Shown here piece by piece: positions 1-10,325 of a stretch of 64,000 nucleotides of DNA. The notes below the pieces were generated by a model, which worked only from the letters and a program-made list of their open reading frames with translations, was not told the origin of the DNA and made no database searches. A program made the position numbers and the translations under genes. Source of the DNA: Haliclona indistincta (lineage: Eukaryota; Porifera; Demospongiae; Haplosclerida; Chalinidae); the NCBI GenBank assembly GCA_964017065.1, contig OZ024791.1:5260547-5324546 (forward strand), written 5' to 3'. Every line of letters starts with the position of its first letter. Positions within the stretch are counted from its first letter, which is position 1.

Positions 1-865
1 GCACAGTTTTCTCCTGTTGACGTACCCATTAATGCATTGCATGGTTCAGCTTGTGAAAATGAAGCAACACAGGAGCTTGGGTTCTTCTTTCCAAAGGAAC
101 AAACAGTGGCTGTTGTAAAACCCAATGCAATAGAGAAAAAAGGTTAACCGCTGTTATAGTTGACTGGCTAGCTTGCTTATCTAACTCTTCTCTAATAGAC
201 GACATCATCAATAAGATAGAAGAGAGCGGGTTTACAATCTCATTTTCAAAGGAGCAACAGCTATCACGGGAGATGGCTGCACAACTGTATTCTCAACACG
301 AAGGAAAAGAGTTCTTCGATGAGCTGGTAGACTTCATGACCAAGTGAGCACACAGTGCATGCTAGTCATAGGAAATGTATTTGCACAAAATTATTTATGG
401 GATAATCTGATAATTATTCCAGGAAGCAAAATTTGTGTTTGCTATGTTGTATAAGTAACCAGCTACTGATATTATCTGGTTGTACACTGTAGTGGACCAT
501 CTTTGTTCATGGTGCTGTCTCGAGAAGAAGCTGTGGTCGGGTGGAGAGCTCTAATGGGACCAATAGATCCTGAACTGGCTCGTCAAGAGAACCCTGATTG
601 GTGAGTAACAGAACAAGACAATCACTGTGAATTGCTTCTTTCAATGCTAGTTTGAGAGCACAGTTTGGTGAGTCCACTCTCATGAATGCAGTCCATGGCA
701 GCTCATCTTCAGAAGAAGCAAAGCAAGTTATTCAGCAAATGTTCGGAGACATCACAGAAGATACTGGTATGAAGGAAGGTTCTGCTTGAAATTATTATAC
801 TGCCTTTTCTTTGAGTAGAGAATAAAGGAGAAGATGAGAGTACAGACAACCCAACCGATAGTTGA
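1..865 (+). CDS. NDP-kinase-domain protein, 3' end (NME8/TXNDC3-like), partial
   Basis: Five exons read in phase: <1-142, 199-343, 493-600, 651-766 and 819-865 (stop TGA 863-865), separated by 50-150 bp GT/AG introns. The first exon ends one nucleoside diphosphate kinase domain (NALHGSACE, the active-site His motif) and runs straight into the start of the next (FFFPKEQTVAVVKPNA, with the KPNA motif of the P-loop-like Lys). The second domain continues to GPSLFMVL and ends with a second His motif, NAVHGSSSSEEA, followed by an acidic tail. Tandem NDK domains joined by an FFFP linker are typical of NME8/TXNDC3 proteins of cilia and sperm; NME7 is the main alternative. In both motifs the usual HGSD aspartate is replaced (HGSA, HGSS), so kinase activity may be reduced. 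The 5' part lies outside the window. Confidence 0.72.
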
Positions 866-1086
866 ACTAAACACATAGCAATGTCTTTCAATACTGTTTA
901 CATCTACATCTACAAAGATCAAACTAAAAAAATTAATTTGGCCGTGTTCACAAGCAAGCTTAGCTACATGTATGTCATGGAAATAGTTCGGTGTCATAAA
1001 GCAGAGTAACTTTGTGATGTCACTACATGCTGATCACACTAGGGTGTTAAGCTGATTTTGCTCAAACACACTCTCAACCCACAATC
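866..1086. other. Intergenic stretch with receptor-gene scrap at gap edge
   Basis: No gene is seen. The last ~26 bases before the gap (about 1060-1085) are identical to an internal segment of the receptor genes downstream (the codons for LLKHTLNPQ), while the bases before it do not match. It is either a true receptor fragment or an assembly artefact at the gap edge. Confidence 0.6.
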
Positions 1087-1286
1087 NNNNNNNNNNNNNN
1101 NNNNNNNNNNNNNNNNNNNNNNNNNNNNNNNNNNNNNNNNNNNNNNNNNNNNNNNNNNNNNNNNNNNNNNNNNNNNNNNNNNNNNNNNNNNNNNNNNNNN
1201 NNNNNNNNNNNNNNNNNNNNNNNNNNNNNNNNNNNNNNNNNNNNNNNNNNNNNNNNNNNNNNNNNNNNNNNNNNNNNNNNNNNNNN
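1087..1286. other. Assembly gap (200 N)
   Basis: A run of exactly 200 N, probably a placeholder of nominal size. The receptor-like bases at its left edge suggest that repetitive receptor sequence collapsed here. Confidence 0.98.
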
Positions 1287-1568
1287 ATTGTCAGCTAAGT
1301 GTTAGACGCCATTATTGCGATTGCGCAATACGCACGTGACCAAGCACTAAACACACGTGACCAAGCACTAGCTTGAGTATCGTCCCGCCGTATGGATGAC
1401 GGAGAACACATTATTTGTCTGGAGTCTTCGAAGAACGGGATACAAGTTTAAGATATCAACAACAGGAAAATAAATCAATGGTGGAAACAAAGACGGCTCA
1501 GTACGTGTATGATATTGAACTGCACTTCACTGAAAAAGAAAAAAGGACACAAACAAGAAAATTAAAAA
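1287..1568. repeat. Left half of an inverted duplication (partner near 7608-8070)
   Basis: This stretch is recognisable, with indels, as the reverse complement of about 7608-8070. Shared landmarks are the cacgtgacc/ggtcacgtg pairs, cagctaagtgttagacgcc/ggcgtctaacactaagctg and gtcttcgaagaacgg/ccgttcttcgaagac. Together with the adjoining MITE copies it forms large inverted repeats on both sides of the first receptor gene. A short open frame across it (1415-1675) runs into the MITE arm and has no recognisable domain. Confidence 0.75.
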
Positions 1569-1920
1569 GATTTCTATCGAAATCAAAAGGATGTAGGGTT
1601 GTGAAATCTACCACTGGTCCACAATGTAAACTAACAAGGAACAAGCATGGAATGGTAACACGATTGACTTGCTAACAGACCATAGATCCCTACATCAGTG
1701 GCTGTACATAAGAACAATAGTTTGTTACAAGCTGAATGCACGTCAGGTGTCAGTCAACACTATAGCTGAACTTGCAACCACAGCAGCCACTGATGTAGGG
1801 ATCTATGGTCTGTTAGCAAGTCAATCGTGTTACCATTCCATGCTTGTTCCTTGTTAGTTTACATTGTGGACCAGTGGTAGATTTCACAACCCTACATCCT
1901 TTTGATTTCGATAGAAATCT
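1569..1920. mobile_element. Palindromic (fold-back) MITE, copy 1
   Basis: A hairpin element with arms of about 130 bp at 1569-1700 and 1787-1920 around a ~90-bp loop. The outer ends read agatttctatcgaaatcaaa on the left and its exact complement on the right. Arm-specific variants are mirrored within this copy (gggttgtgaaatc and catggaatgg in both arms) but differ from copy 2 at 7243-7607. No coding capacity is seen. Confidence 0.88.
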
Positions 1921-1937
1921 TTGTAATTTTCTTGTAA

Positions 1938-2075
1938 TACATGTGATTATGAAAATACATCATCAGGAAATTGTCTAAATAGTTTCAACTTACTGAACAT
2001 CAAAATGACTGACATAGTAACATCATCAGGAAATTGTTTGTACAATAGATACATTATAACAATAGTATTATTATT
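1938..2075 (-). promoter_or_regulatory. Inverted relic of the A-type receptor 5' flank
   Basis: The reverse complement of this stretch matches the region upstream of the A-type receptor genes (compare 30057-30180), including the repeated motif caatttcctgatgatgt, the gtcagtcattttgatgttcag stretch and the gtatctattgta start. No receptor ORF follows on the minus strand: the flank breaks off next to the MITE at 1920. It is a remnant of an inverted receptor unit. Confidence 0.75.
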
Positions 2076-2110
2076 GTATCTATGTTTGTACATAATACTT
2101 TAAGTACTAG

Positions 2111-3718
2111 TTAAAGCACCGCTCCGAGTGCTCTATTACGCAATATACAGTGCTTCCCGCTTAGAGAGTCCAATTGTGATGTTTTTACATAATATGCTGT
2201 AAAAATTTTATCAAAGGTAATACAATCTTCAAATCTGGTCTGAAGTATGGTATATCATTGTTGATTATGTGCATCAAATATGACAGCTCACAACCAACTA
2301 TTGCAAAAGTTATCAACTATTAATTATAGGTCACTGGCTAAGCTCAGTAGCTGAAGTTTTTAGGCTTGGAAATGGCTATTTGGCTGAGTTAAGAAAATTC
2401 ACTTTACACACAGCTCACAGAATGGCTTCTATATGATATCTTTCACTACAGCAAGTTTGCAAGCTCAACTTCCTTGCACAACGTTTTACGGTACAGAAAT
2501 GCACCAAAATGTGTGTTTTGGGAGTCACTAAAGTTTTTAGGCTTGCATTTGCGCATTTTTGCGAGTTAAGAACACAGATTTGTGCAATGGATAGCCAGAT
2601 ACCTGAACTTTTTACCTGCGTTGGGATTATAAGCGTAGCTTAAACCATGAGCGCACACGATCGTCGAGAAAGTGCAGTTCTGCTGTTCTTCGTCGCGTTA
2701 ATGAGATTCATCTAGAGAAAGTAGTTTATCGATGACTCGTTTCCGCTCGCGCAGGGCCGCTTTTGTTGACCGGTGACAAGATGGCTGCTGATCGACAGCC
2801 CTAGTTTTGCTTCGTTCTCGATCAGTTGCAATTGCTTAACAAAATGATCGAGGGGCGCACTGTAATAGCACGAGGGGCGTGGCGAGAGGCGACTTTTTAT
2901 CCGGTAAAACTGCAACTGACCGAGAACGAAGCGAAACTAGGGCTGTCGATCAGCAGCCATCTTGTCACCGGTCAACAAAAGCGGCCCTGCGCGAGCGGAA
3001 ACGAGTCATCGATAAACTACTTTCTCTAGATGAATCTCATTAACGCGACGAAGAACAGCAGAACTGCACTTTCTCGACGATCGTGTGCGCTCATGGTTTA
3101 AGCTACGCTTATAATTCCAACGCAGGTAAAAAGTTCAGGTATCTGGCTATCCATTGCACAAATCTGTGTTCTTAACTCGCAAAAATGCGCAAATGCAAGC
3201 CTAAAAACTTCAGTGACTCCCAAAACACACATTTTGGTGCATTTCTGTACCGTAAAACGTTGTGCAAGGAAGTTGAGCTTGCAAACTTGCTGTAGTGAAA
3301 GATATCATATAGAAGCCATTCTGTGAGCTGTGTGTAAAGTGAATTTTCTTAACTCAGCCAAATAGCCATTTCCAAGCCTAAAAACTTCAGCTACTGAGCT
3401 TAGCCAGTGACCTATAATTAATAGTTGATAACTTTTGCAATAGTTGGTTGTGAGCTGTCATATTTGATGCACTTAATCAACAATGATATACCATACTTCA
3501 GACCAGATTTGAAGATTGTATTACCTTTGATAAAACTTTTACAGCATAATATGTATAAACATCACAATTGGACTCTCTAAGCGGGAAGCACTGTAATAGC
3601 ACGAGGGGCGTGGCGAGAGGCAAATAGAGCACGAGCCGAAGGCGAGTGCTCTATTTGTCTCGAGACATGACCTGAGTGCTATTATATTGCGTAGAGCACG
3701 AGAAGAGCGGTGCTTTAA
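2111..3718. mobile_element. 1.6-kb palindromic non-autonomous transposon with TTAA ends
   Basis: The ends are exact inverted repeats (left ttaaagcaccgctc, right gagcggtgctttaa), and TTAA at both borders fits a TTAA-targeting element. Inside, two arms of about 684 bp (2147-2830 and 2911-3594) are nearly perfect reverse complements around an 80-bp spacer. The spacer holds a motif (gcacgaggggcgtggcgaga) that recurs just outside the right arm near 3600. Short open frames inside are mirror images of each other and are not genes. The superfamily is not certain. Confidence 0.85.
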
Positions 3719-4509
3719 CAGGTTTAGAGTGTGACCTTGTACAATTACCATAAGGGATACTGCTACAGCTAGCAGGCCGAAGACAGTCCAGTATAAACGC
3801 TACCATTATGGGAATTTACGGAATTATACTGAAATCCTTACACGAGCACATGGTGGAAGGTAGCTGTGGACGAGAGCGCTGTGATTTCGACTTGGGAATA
3901 TGATAGGAGCAGAGAATTCAACACCAGAAAAGAAGACGTGTCTTATTTATCTAACTACCAGTGGGCTAAAGCTATGAAGGAATCATGAATCAGTAAGGAA
4001 CGACTTCACCGAACCTCGTGGATGAAAGTGTCCATCGAACGTACATCAGCAGTGACGCCGAGCTACTTGCTACGCTGCCATGTAGCTACTTTCCGGTTTC
4101 ATCCTGTCTTTGAGAAGCTGTAGCGCCCTGGATAAACCTGACGTCACCTACATTGCTAACGGCGTGGCCCTCCTATCTAGCTTTCTTCTGGCCTTTTGAT
4201 CGCTGTTAAAGACACTGAATAGTCTCTGTTCGACATAGTTTTAGTATTTTATCAAAATGAAAGTTGTTTGTTTCATAGATGTATGTATTTTGTAATTAAA
4301 TTCACTGCATATCGGCATGTTAACACCTGGTAGATAGAGCACTGCGGTGGAAAATAGAGCACTGTAGAACAATGGGTTTAGGAAAATAGAGCACTGTTTG
4401 AACAATGGGCAGTGTGTACTATGGAATATAGAGCACTGTCGGCGCCTTTGATCTTGTATGGTATCATACTCTAAGGGACTACAAGCCAAAAATCTAGTAG
4501 TAGAGGCAC
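3719..4509. other. Intergenic region with short agagcactg repeats
   Basis: No gene is seen. Between about 4331 and 4441 the motif agagcactg occurs four times, spaced 20-40 bp apart. The same motif family occurs in the palindromic transposon just upstream, so this is probably transposon debris. Confidence 0.6.
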
Positions 4510-4700
4510 TGACTAAGATTTGTGTGCATTTAATTTAGGAGAGGATAACTCAACTGTTTTAGGGTAATTTGACCCCAAGGAATAAGATGTGATATGTGCC
4601 AAATTGTCTATCCGTTGCGATATACCCGAAATGACCACGCCTTTTTATCGGCAGTGGTGTCACTAACAATAATTGCTCTATCTTCTTAAACTACATAGGG
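4510..4700. repeat. Solo terminal arm of the long intergenic palindrome
   Basis: Close to the left end of the palindromic element at 8450-8620 (shared: gaggataactcaactgtttt, taagatgtgatatgtgcc, aatgaccacgcctttttatc). Only the arm is present here. It sits about 130 bp upstream of the first receptor gene, as the right arms do upstream of the other A-type receptors. Confidence 0.75.
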
Positions 4701-4769
4701 AATCACTACCGTGCCTCTCTAATATGGTATCTATTGTACAAACAATTTCCTTATGATACTATTTCAGTC

Positions 4770-4827
4770 AACATCTATATTAGCAGACTCGAAGTGTATA
4801 TTTGCACATATTGTACACAGTGTTACT
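4770..4827 (+). promoter_or_regulatory. Conserved leader of A-type receptor genes with TATA-like motif
   Basis: The segment attagcagactcgaagtgta, then tatttgcacat and tgtacacagtg, recurs with few changes directly upstream of the receptors at 17692 and 30258 and of the relic at 15812; the 10326 gene keeps only its outer parts. tgtatatttg, about 50 bp before the ATG, could act as a TATA box. Function is inferred only from conservation and position. Confidence 0.35.
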
Positions 4828-7089
4828 ATGGATAGTCAGCTAGCTCTACATGTACTTCATCTGATACTGGTTAGCTTAAGATGTGCCGCTGCCAGCCAGT
4901 GCCCCAACACCTCTGCTGTGGGAGACACCAAGCCACTCTACCTACTGGTACTCCGGTCATTTCCTGGAGGATTGAATGTGCTATCTGGTCCACGAATTGC
5001 TCGAGATGAGATCAACAATCAATCTGATATCCTCTCTGACTATCATATTGAACTAATAGTGGACACTATTGAGGGATGCTCTTCCAATGAAGCTGGTATA
5101 GGACTCAGTAATCTGCTCAAACACACTCTCAACCCACAATGTCGTCCTGTGGTAGCAGTTGCTGGACTGGGCTGCTCCTCACACACTTCAGTGCTGTCTC
5201 CCATAGCTGGCCATGATAACTATGATCTTATACAACTCTCTTCAGCCAATGCTCCAATCTTTGATACAGAAAACCATTGCTTTCCTCATCTTTGGCGTTT
5301 CTTGGGTTCAGCTTCTGTGTACTCTGATGTTGTTCTAGCCATTATGGATCAGTTCAACTGGACAAGAATAGGTATTGTATACAACACAGGATCCCTCTTC
5401 CACTCAGAGATTGCTAAACATCTTCAGAATAGAACCAGATCTTCGATGAAAACAGTTGACTTTTATTTTGGTATAAGTGGCACAAGAGAGTTCTATCTAG
5501 AAGCTGCATTATCTGGTATAAGAAACAGAGAGACAACTATTATTGTGTCAATGCTCAATGTGAGACAGACAGTAGCCATTCTAAAACTAGCTGTGGAACA
5601 GAAAATTGTACTCCCTCATTACTTATGGATACACATTGAGAAACTGCAACGCTACTTTCGAAACTATGATTTACTTAATAATTCGACATTTGGTCATATT
5701 TTTCTTCACACTCAAGTAGCTCTAGATAATGAACAAACTGAACTGGTATCAGGAGAGACATTTGCTACTTTCAATGAAAAGCACGAAGAGGATCTTGGAC
5801 TGCTAGAGAAGACACACAACATCACTGGTCTCAGTCCGAGCTCATTTGCGAGATACTGGTATGACCAAGTATGGGCTATAGCACTAGCTATAAACAACTC
5901 TCTCCCAGTACTGGAGAGTAGGAACCTCTCCATTGATGAATACACTATTGGACAACACGAGATCACTGCTATAATTGAACAAGAAATGGCAAAGCTGAAG
6001 TTTCAAGGAGCTGGTGGCTGGGTTGAGTTCAACAAGTATCACAGTGTATCTACTCCAGTAGAGGTAGAGGTGTTCCAGATATTAGACAATGGCACTCAGA
6101 AACGTGTTGGGCTGTACGATCATTCGAATGCCTCAGCATTTCATGTTAATATCAGTGCCAGCGACCTACCAAAGGACAGACTGATACGACAATATACATA
6201 CTATCTGATTCCTGTTCCTGTGGCAATCGTATTGTACACTCTTACTAGTGGAGTTACCATCTTCACAACAATACAACTCATTCTCTATCTTTACTACATA
6301 GACCACAAGGTGATCAAGGCTACTAGTCCTTATCTTAGTCTGATCATGTTTTTTGGATGCTACCCGCTCTGCCTCTCAGCCATTGTTAACATCACAATTG
6401 ACAGCTTCGTGACTATTCCTGTTGTATACACTGTCCTATCATGCTTAGTAATTTTATTGACGATGAACGGAACAAGTCTAGTACTGATACCTCTGTTTAT
6501 TAAAGTGCTGAGAGAAGTACGTATATTCTCGTCTAAACTAGAAAAGGATATTGGCAAGTGCTGGAACAATGGTTTTCTGGTCTTCATTGTGATATTTCTT
6601 GTTGTGATTCTAAACATGATCTTGGTACCTGTGCTGATATTAGAAACCCCAAAATATAGTAACTACACTCTTAATCCCAATGACCTTGAAGTGCTACTTC
6701 ACATACGTCCTGATAGAAAATTAGATTTTATAAGTGTCGGAATCACTCTCGCTTACATGATCCTCATTTTGATAGTCATCAGTTTGGTCACTTTTAGGAC
6801 ACGCAAGATAAGACACAATAACTTCAAAGACACTAAGAAGATAAATATATTCATCTCACTCACTATAGTCGCATCCTTTTTCCTTTATACTTTCCACGTG
6901 GTACTCACCGAAATGAACTATGAACCAATTGCTAACATTATTCTGATAATTGCACAAGTCACTTTACCAACTTTTTGCCAATTCATATTCTTCACAGCAA
7001 AAATAGTACCAGTATTATTGGAGAAGCTAAAAGCTTTTCATCTTTCACTAAACTGCTTTCCTGGTGGTCGTCACGTAATTAATACTTAG
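4828..7089 (+). CDS. Class C GPCR (GABA-B-like), receptor 1, A-type 7TM
   Basis: Intronless, 753 aa from the ATG at 4828 (MDSQLAL). An in-frame ATG at 4753 would add 25 residues, but only the later start gives a clean signal peptide like the paralogues. Order: signal peptide (1-~24, ending AAASQC), Venus-flytrap ligand-binding domain (~30-440), then seven TM helices (~457-735) with no cysteine-rich linker, as in GABA-B rather than mGlu receptors. The intracellular FKDTKK motif before TM6 matches the family pattern. The end of TM7 reads FTAK where other class C receptors usually have FxPK. The tail is about 20 residues with no coiled coil. The 5' flank is A-like but the signal peptide is B-like, suggesting recombination. 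The ectodomain carries the NVRQT block version. Ligand unknown. Confidence 0.93.
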   Translation: MDSQLALHVLHLILVSLRCAAASQCPNTSAVGDTKPLYLLVLRSFPGGLNVLSGPRIARDEINNQSDILSDYHIELIVDTIEGCSSNEAGIGLSNLLKHTLNPQCRPVVAVAGLGCSSHTSVLSPIAGHDNYDLIQLSSANAPIFDTENHCFPHLWRFLGSASVYSDVVLAIMDQFNWTRIGIVYNTGSLFHSEIAKHLQNRTRSSMKTVDFYFGISGTREFYLEAALSGIRNRETTIIVSMLNVRQTVAILKLAVEQKIVLPHYLWIHIEKLQRYFRNYDLLNNSTFGHIFLHTQVALDNEQTELVSGETFATFNEKHEEDLGLLEKTHNITGLSPSSFARYWYDQVWAIALAINNSLPVLESRNLSIDEYTIGQHEITAIIEQEMAKLKFQGAGGWVEFNKYHSVSTPVEVEVFQILDNGTQKRVGLYDHSNASAFHVNISASDLPKDRLIRQYTYYLIPVPVAIVLYTLTSGVTIFTTIQLILYLYYIDHKVIKATSPYLSLIMFFGCYPLCLSAIVNITIDSFVTIPVVYTVLSCLVILLTMNGTSLVLIPLFIKVLREVRIFSSKLEKDIGKCWNNGFLVFIVIFLVVILNMILVPVLILETPKYSNYTLNPNDLEVLLHIRPDRKLDFISVGITLAYMILILIVISLVTFRTRKIRHNNFKDTKKINIFISLTIVASFFLYTFHVVLTEMNYEPIANIILIIAQVTLPTFCQFIFFTAKIVPVLLEKLKAFHLSLNCFPGGRHVINT

Positions 7090-7242
7090 TGTATTGATGT
7101 AACAATGTCAATCCTTTATACTTTCAGACATGCGGACACTTATATTTATTGCACTATACAGAATTCAAATTTTTGTGACGTATGAGTGATAAAATAATAT
7201 GTATGCTTTAGACTGTAACCAGGTTGTCCTTTCTTAAACAAG
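7090..7242 (+). other. Receptor 1 3' flank (shared 3' UTR-like block)
   Basis: Nearly identical to the sequence after receptors 2, 4 and 6 (12591-12740, 19954-20105, 32523-32675), including gataaaataatatg, which may contribute a polyadenylation signal. The match ends where the MITE begins. Confidence 0.6.
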
Positions 7243-7607
7243 AAATTTCTATCGAAATCAAAAGGATGTAGTGATGAAGAAATCTACCACTGGTTCACAA
7301 TGTAAACCAACAAGGAACAAGCATAGAATGGTAACACGATTGACTTGCTAACAGACCATAGATCCCTACATCAGTGGCTGCTGTGGCCAGACTATAGCTA
7401 GTTAAGCTATTTACTGTTGACTGACACTTTGAATAGAATTCAGCTTGTGACAAAATATTGATCTTATGTACAGCCACAGATGTAGGGATCTATGGTCTGT
7501 TAGCAAGTCAATCGTGTTACCATTCTATGCTTGTTCCTTGTTGGTTTACATTGTGAACCAGTGGTAGATTTCTTCATCACTACATCCTTTTGATTTCGAT
7601 AGAAATC
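7243..7607. mobile_element. Palindromic (fold-back) MITE, copy 2
   Basis: Same family as 1569-1920: outer ends aatttctatcgaaatcaaaa and complement, arms about 130 bp. Both arms carry the same copy-specific bases (agtgatgaagaaatc, catagaatgg) that differ from both arms of copy 1. It lies exactly where receptor 1's 3' flank stops matching its paralogues. Confidence 0.88.
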
Positions 7608-8070
7608 TTTTTAATTTCTTGTTTGTGTCCTTTTTTCTTTTTAGTGAAGTGCAGTTCAATATCATGCATGTACGGAGAAGTCTTTGTTTCCACCATTAGT
7701 TTAGTATTCCTGTTGTTGATGGCTTTTCTTAAACTTGTAGCTAAAATCATATATCAGGTCTGCCTAGTATCAGGTCTGCCTAGTCGCCTACGCATGTATG
7801 CAGTGCATACGAGCCCCGCCCACACTTGCTTGTAGATCTACACGGCGGTTATAACTATCTGGCAAGTGCAGAATGGCGATCCTACACGAGCTTACCGTTC
7901 TTCGAAGACTCCAGACAAATGCCGGGTGTGTGTTCTCCGTGATAGTGATCCAATCATCCACACGGCGCAGCGATACTTTAGCTGCTTGGTCACGTGCACT
8001 ACCCATTGCTAATTGGTCACGTGCGTATTGCGCAATCACAATAATGGCGTCTAACACTAAGCTGACAATG
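7608..8070. repeat. Right half of the inverted duplication flanking receptor 1
   Basis: Reverse complement of 1287-1568 with about 150 bp of extra sequence near 7740-7880. Overlapping short frames on both strands (7788-8057 and 7873-8115) have no recognisable domain and are mirrored by the left copy, so they are not called as genes. Confidence 0.7.
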
Positions 8071-8460
8071 GATCACGATCGAGAAATCGCGGAACTTAGA
8101 TCGCCGTTACGCTAAAAACAAAGCTCAAAAGGCACATGCCAGGAGAATTTCACGACTGTTCGTGGATGTTTTGGTCTCGGCACTGTTCGCGTAAAGGCGC
8201 TAGAAACTCGATTTTCACCGTTTACAGGTTCGTCACTTTAGTAACAATTTCGAGCAATCTCCTTGCTACTGTAAGATGGGGCAACGCCAGAGAGCAGATC
8301 TAAGTGTCTAAAGACGTCTTAAATTCAACACCAGGCGAAATATCAGCGCTTGAACGCTAATACATTGTATGTAGCCGCCATCTTGTTTTCTCGTTCATCC
8401 CTACATAGGGAGGCACTACCGTGTCTCCCTAATATAACAATAGTACTAAGATTTGTGTGC
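8071..8460. other. Intergenic region
   Basis: No gene is recognised. Near 8399-8433 the stretch catagggaggcactaccgtg resembles 4697-4720 in front of receptor 1, so part of this is a duplicated receptor flank. Confidence 0.5.
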
Positions 8461-10119
8461 ATTTAATTTAGGAGAGGATAACTCAACTGTTTTAGGGTAA
8501 TTTGACCCCAAGGAATAAGATGTGATATGTGCCAAATTGTCTATCCGTTGCGAAATACCCGAAATGACCACGCCTTTTTATCGGCAGTTTCACTAAGAAT
8601 AAATTGCTCTATCTTCTTAAACATTTTAGTAACCTACTTTCTAGCAACTGTTCTAAGGTAATATGACCCTAAGGAATGTATTGAGATGTGTGCCAAAACC
8701 AATATTCACTGCAAAGAAACAACAAAAATGGCTACATGCACACCTTTTACAGAAATGCATTAACATTTCTATTTCAATATTTTAAGATTCTGATGGTTTG
8801 AAAACAGTAGAAGTACAGGGTATTACCAAAAAAAGACACAATTATTAACTTGAGGAGTCACTTAAATATAAACTTAGGCAGTAATTTTAGAATTACAAAA
8901 ATGATGTCCACAAAAATTAAATTATTCAATGATAGGGTAACACTTGATTCCAGCTACCCTGCAGTGACATATCCATTCTTGTGGGCACATTTACCACATG
9001 TACAAGGATCAAGGAGGTCTTCAGGCTGGGGTTAACAATACCAGGAACTAACAATACCAGGAACCATTAAATTTCTTTGTGAAACCATACGAGTCAGCGT
9101 TCATTTCTAAACCATCTTCAAGTGGGGCTTGTATCCATAGCTGTTGTTGATAATAAATTATGCCCTTTGAATATCCTTTCTTGCATTGGCTGATGTGCAG
9201 GGAATTTTCTCAAAGTCCATTTTGAGGGAATTGCTATTAAAAGCAGCAAGACGCAAATCATCTAAGTCTTTTGTTGGCTTGAGACACCTTACTAGATAAT
9301 TTTCTACCATCTGTATTTGCCGTCTCTCTGTCAATTCTGAGTTGTTAATGACTTAAAGTTCTGTATCAGTGTTAAATTGTTGTGGATAGCTTTCATTGCT
9401 GCATGGTTAGTAGAAATCTTGCTAGTTGTATCACATCCAGTCAGAGCACGGAGTGCAGAGAGACACCTTTTAAGCTTGTCCCCGGTGCTGAGTAAGGTGT
9501 CTCAAGCCAACAAAAGACTTGGAAACATTTGATGACTTGCGTCTTGCTGCTTTTAATAGCAATTCCCTCAAAATGGACTTTGAGAAAATTCCCTGCACAT
9601 CAGCCAATGCAAGAAAGGATATTCAAAGGGCATAATTTATTATCAACAACAGCTATGGATACAAGCCCCACTTGAAGATGGTTTAGAAATGAACGCTGAC
9701 TCGTATGGTTTCACAAAGAAATTTAATAGTTCCTGGTATTGTTACCTCCAAGCCTGAAGACCTCGATCCTTGATCCTTGTACATGTGGTAAATGTGCCTA
9801 CAAGAATGGATATGTCGCTGCAGGGTAGCTGGAATCAAATGTTGCAAATACTGCAAGTAAAATAGAAATTTTAATGCATTTCTGTAAAAGGTGTGCATGT
9901 AGCCATTTTTGTTGTTGTTTTTGCAGTGAATATTGGTTTTGGCACACATCTCAATACATTCCTTAGGGTCATAATTACCTTAGAACAGTTGCTAGAAAGT
10001 AAGTTACTAAATTAATGTCTAAGAAGATAGAGCAATTATTGTTAGTGACACTGCCGATTAAAAGGGCGTGGTCATTTCGGGTATTTCGCAGCGGATAGAC
10101 AATTTGGCACATATCACAT
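8461..10119. repeat. Long intergenic palindrome, copy 1
   Basis: A fold-back element. The left arm (about 8521-9310) reappears in reverse complement as the right arm (about 9490-10119), around a ~180-bp centre. Landmarks: tgtgatatgtgccaaattgt at the left end and its complement at the right end; ggctacatgcacacc at 8730 against ggtgtgcatgtagcc at 9890; ttaggctgagacacc-like sequence near the centre. Arms are imperfect, with indels. It lies directly upstream of receptor 2 and recurs at 15909-17490 and, deleted, at 29395-30035. No convincing protein is encoded. Confidence 0.85.
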
Positions 10120-10325
10120 TACAATAATACTGTTGTTATACTGTATCTATTGTACAAACAATTTCCTGATGATGTTACTATGTCAGTCATTTTAATGTTC
10201 AGTAAGTTGAAACTATTCAAACAATTTCCTGATTATGTTATTCATAATTACATGCACTATGATTCTATGTCTGTCAACATCCCTGTATTAGCAGACTATT
10301 TGCACAGACTGTACACAGTGCTGCG
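10120..10325 (+). promoter_or_regulatory. Receptor 2 5' flank with repeated caatttcctgatgatgt motif
   Basis: The motif acaatttcctgatgatgtta and variants occur twice here, in the same spacing as upstream of receptors 1, 4 and 6, followed by the conserved leader ending in tgtacacagtgctgcg and the ATG. It is probably the proximal promoter. Compared with the other copies, the attagcagac part is followed by a shortened TATA-like segment. Confidence 0.4.

Noticed and set aside
1058..1339. ORF across the N gap
   Set aside because: Most of it is N; no real coding evidence.
2712..3029. Two 67-aa ORFs on opposite strands with the same protein end
   Set aside because: Mirror images produced by the palindrome arms, not separate genes.
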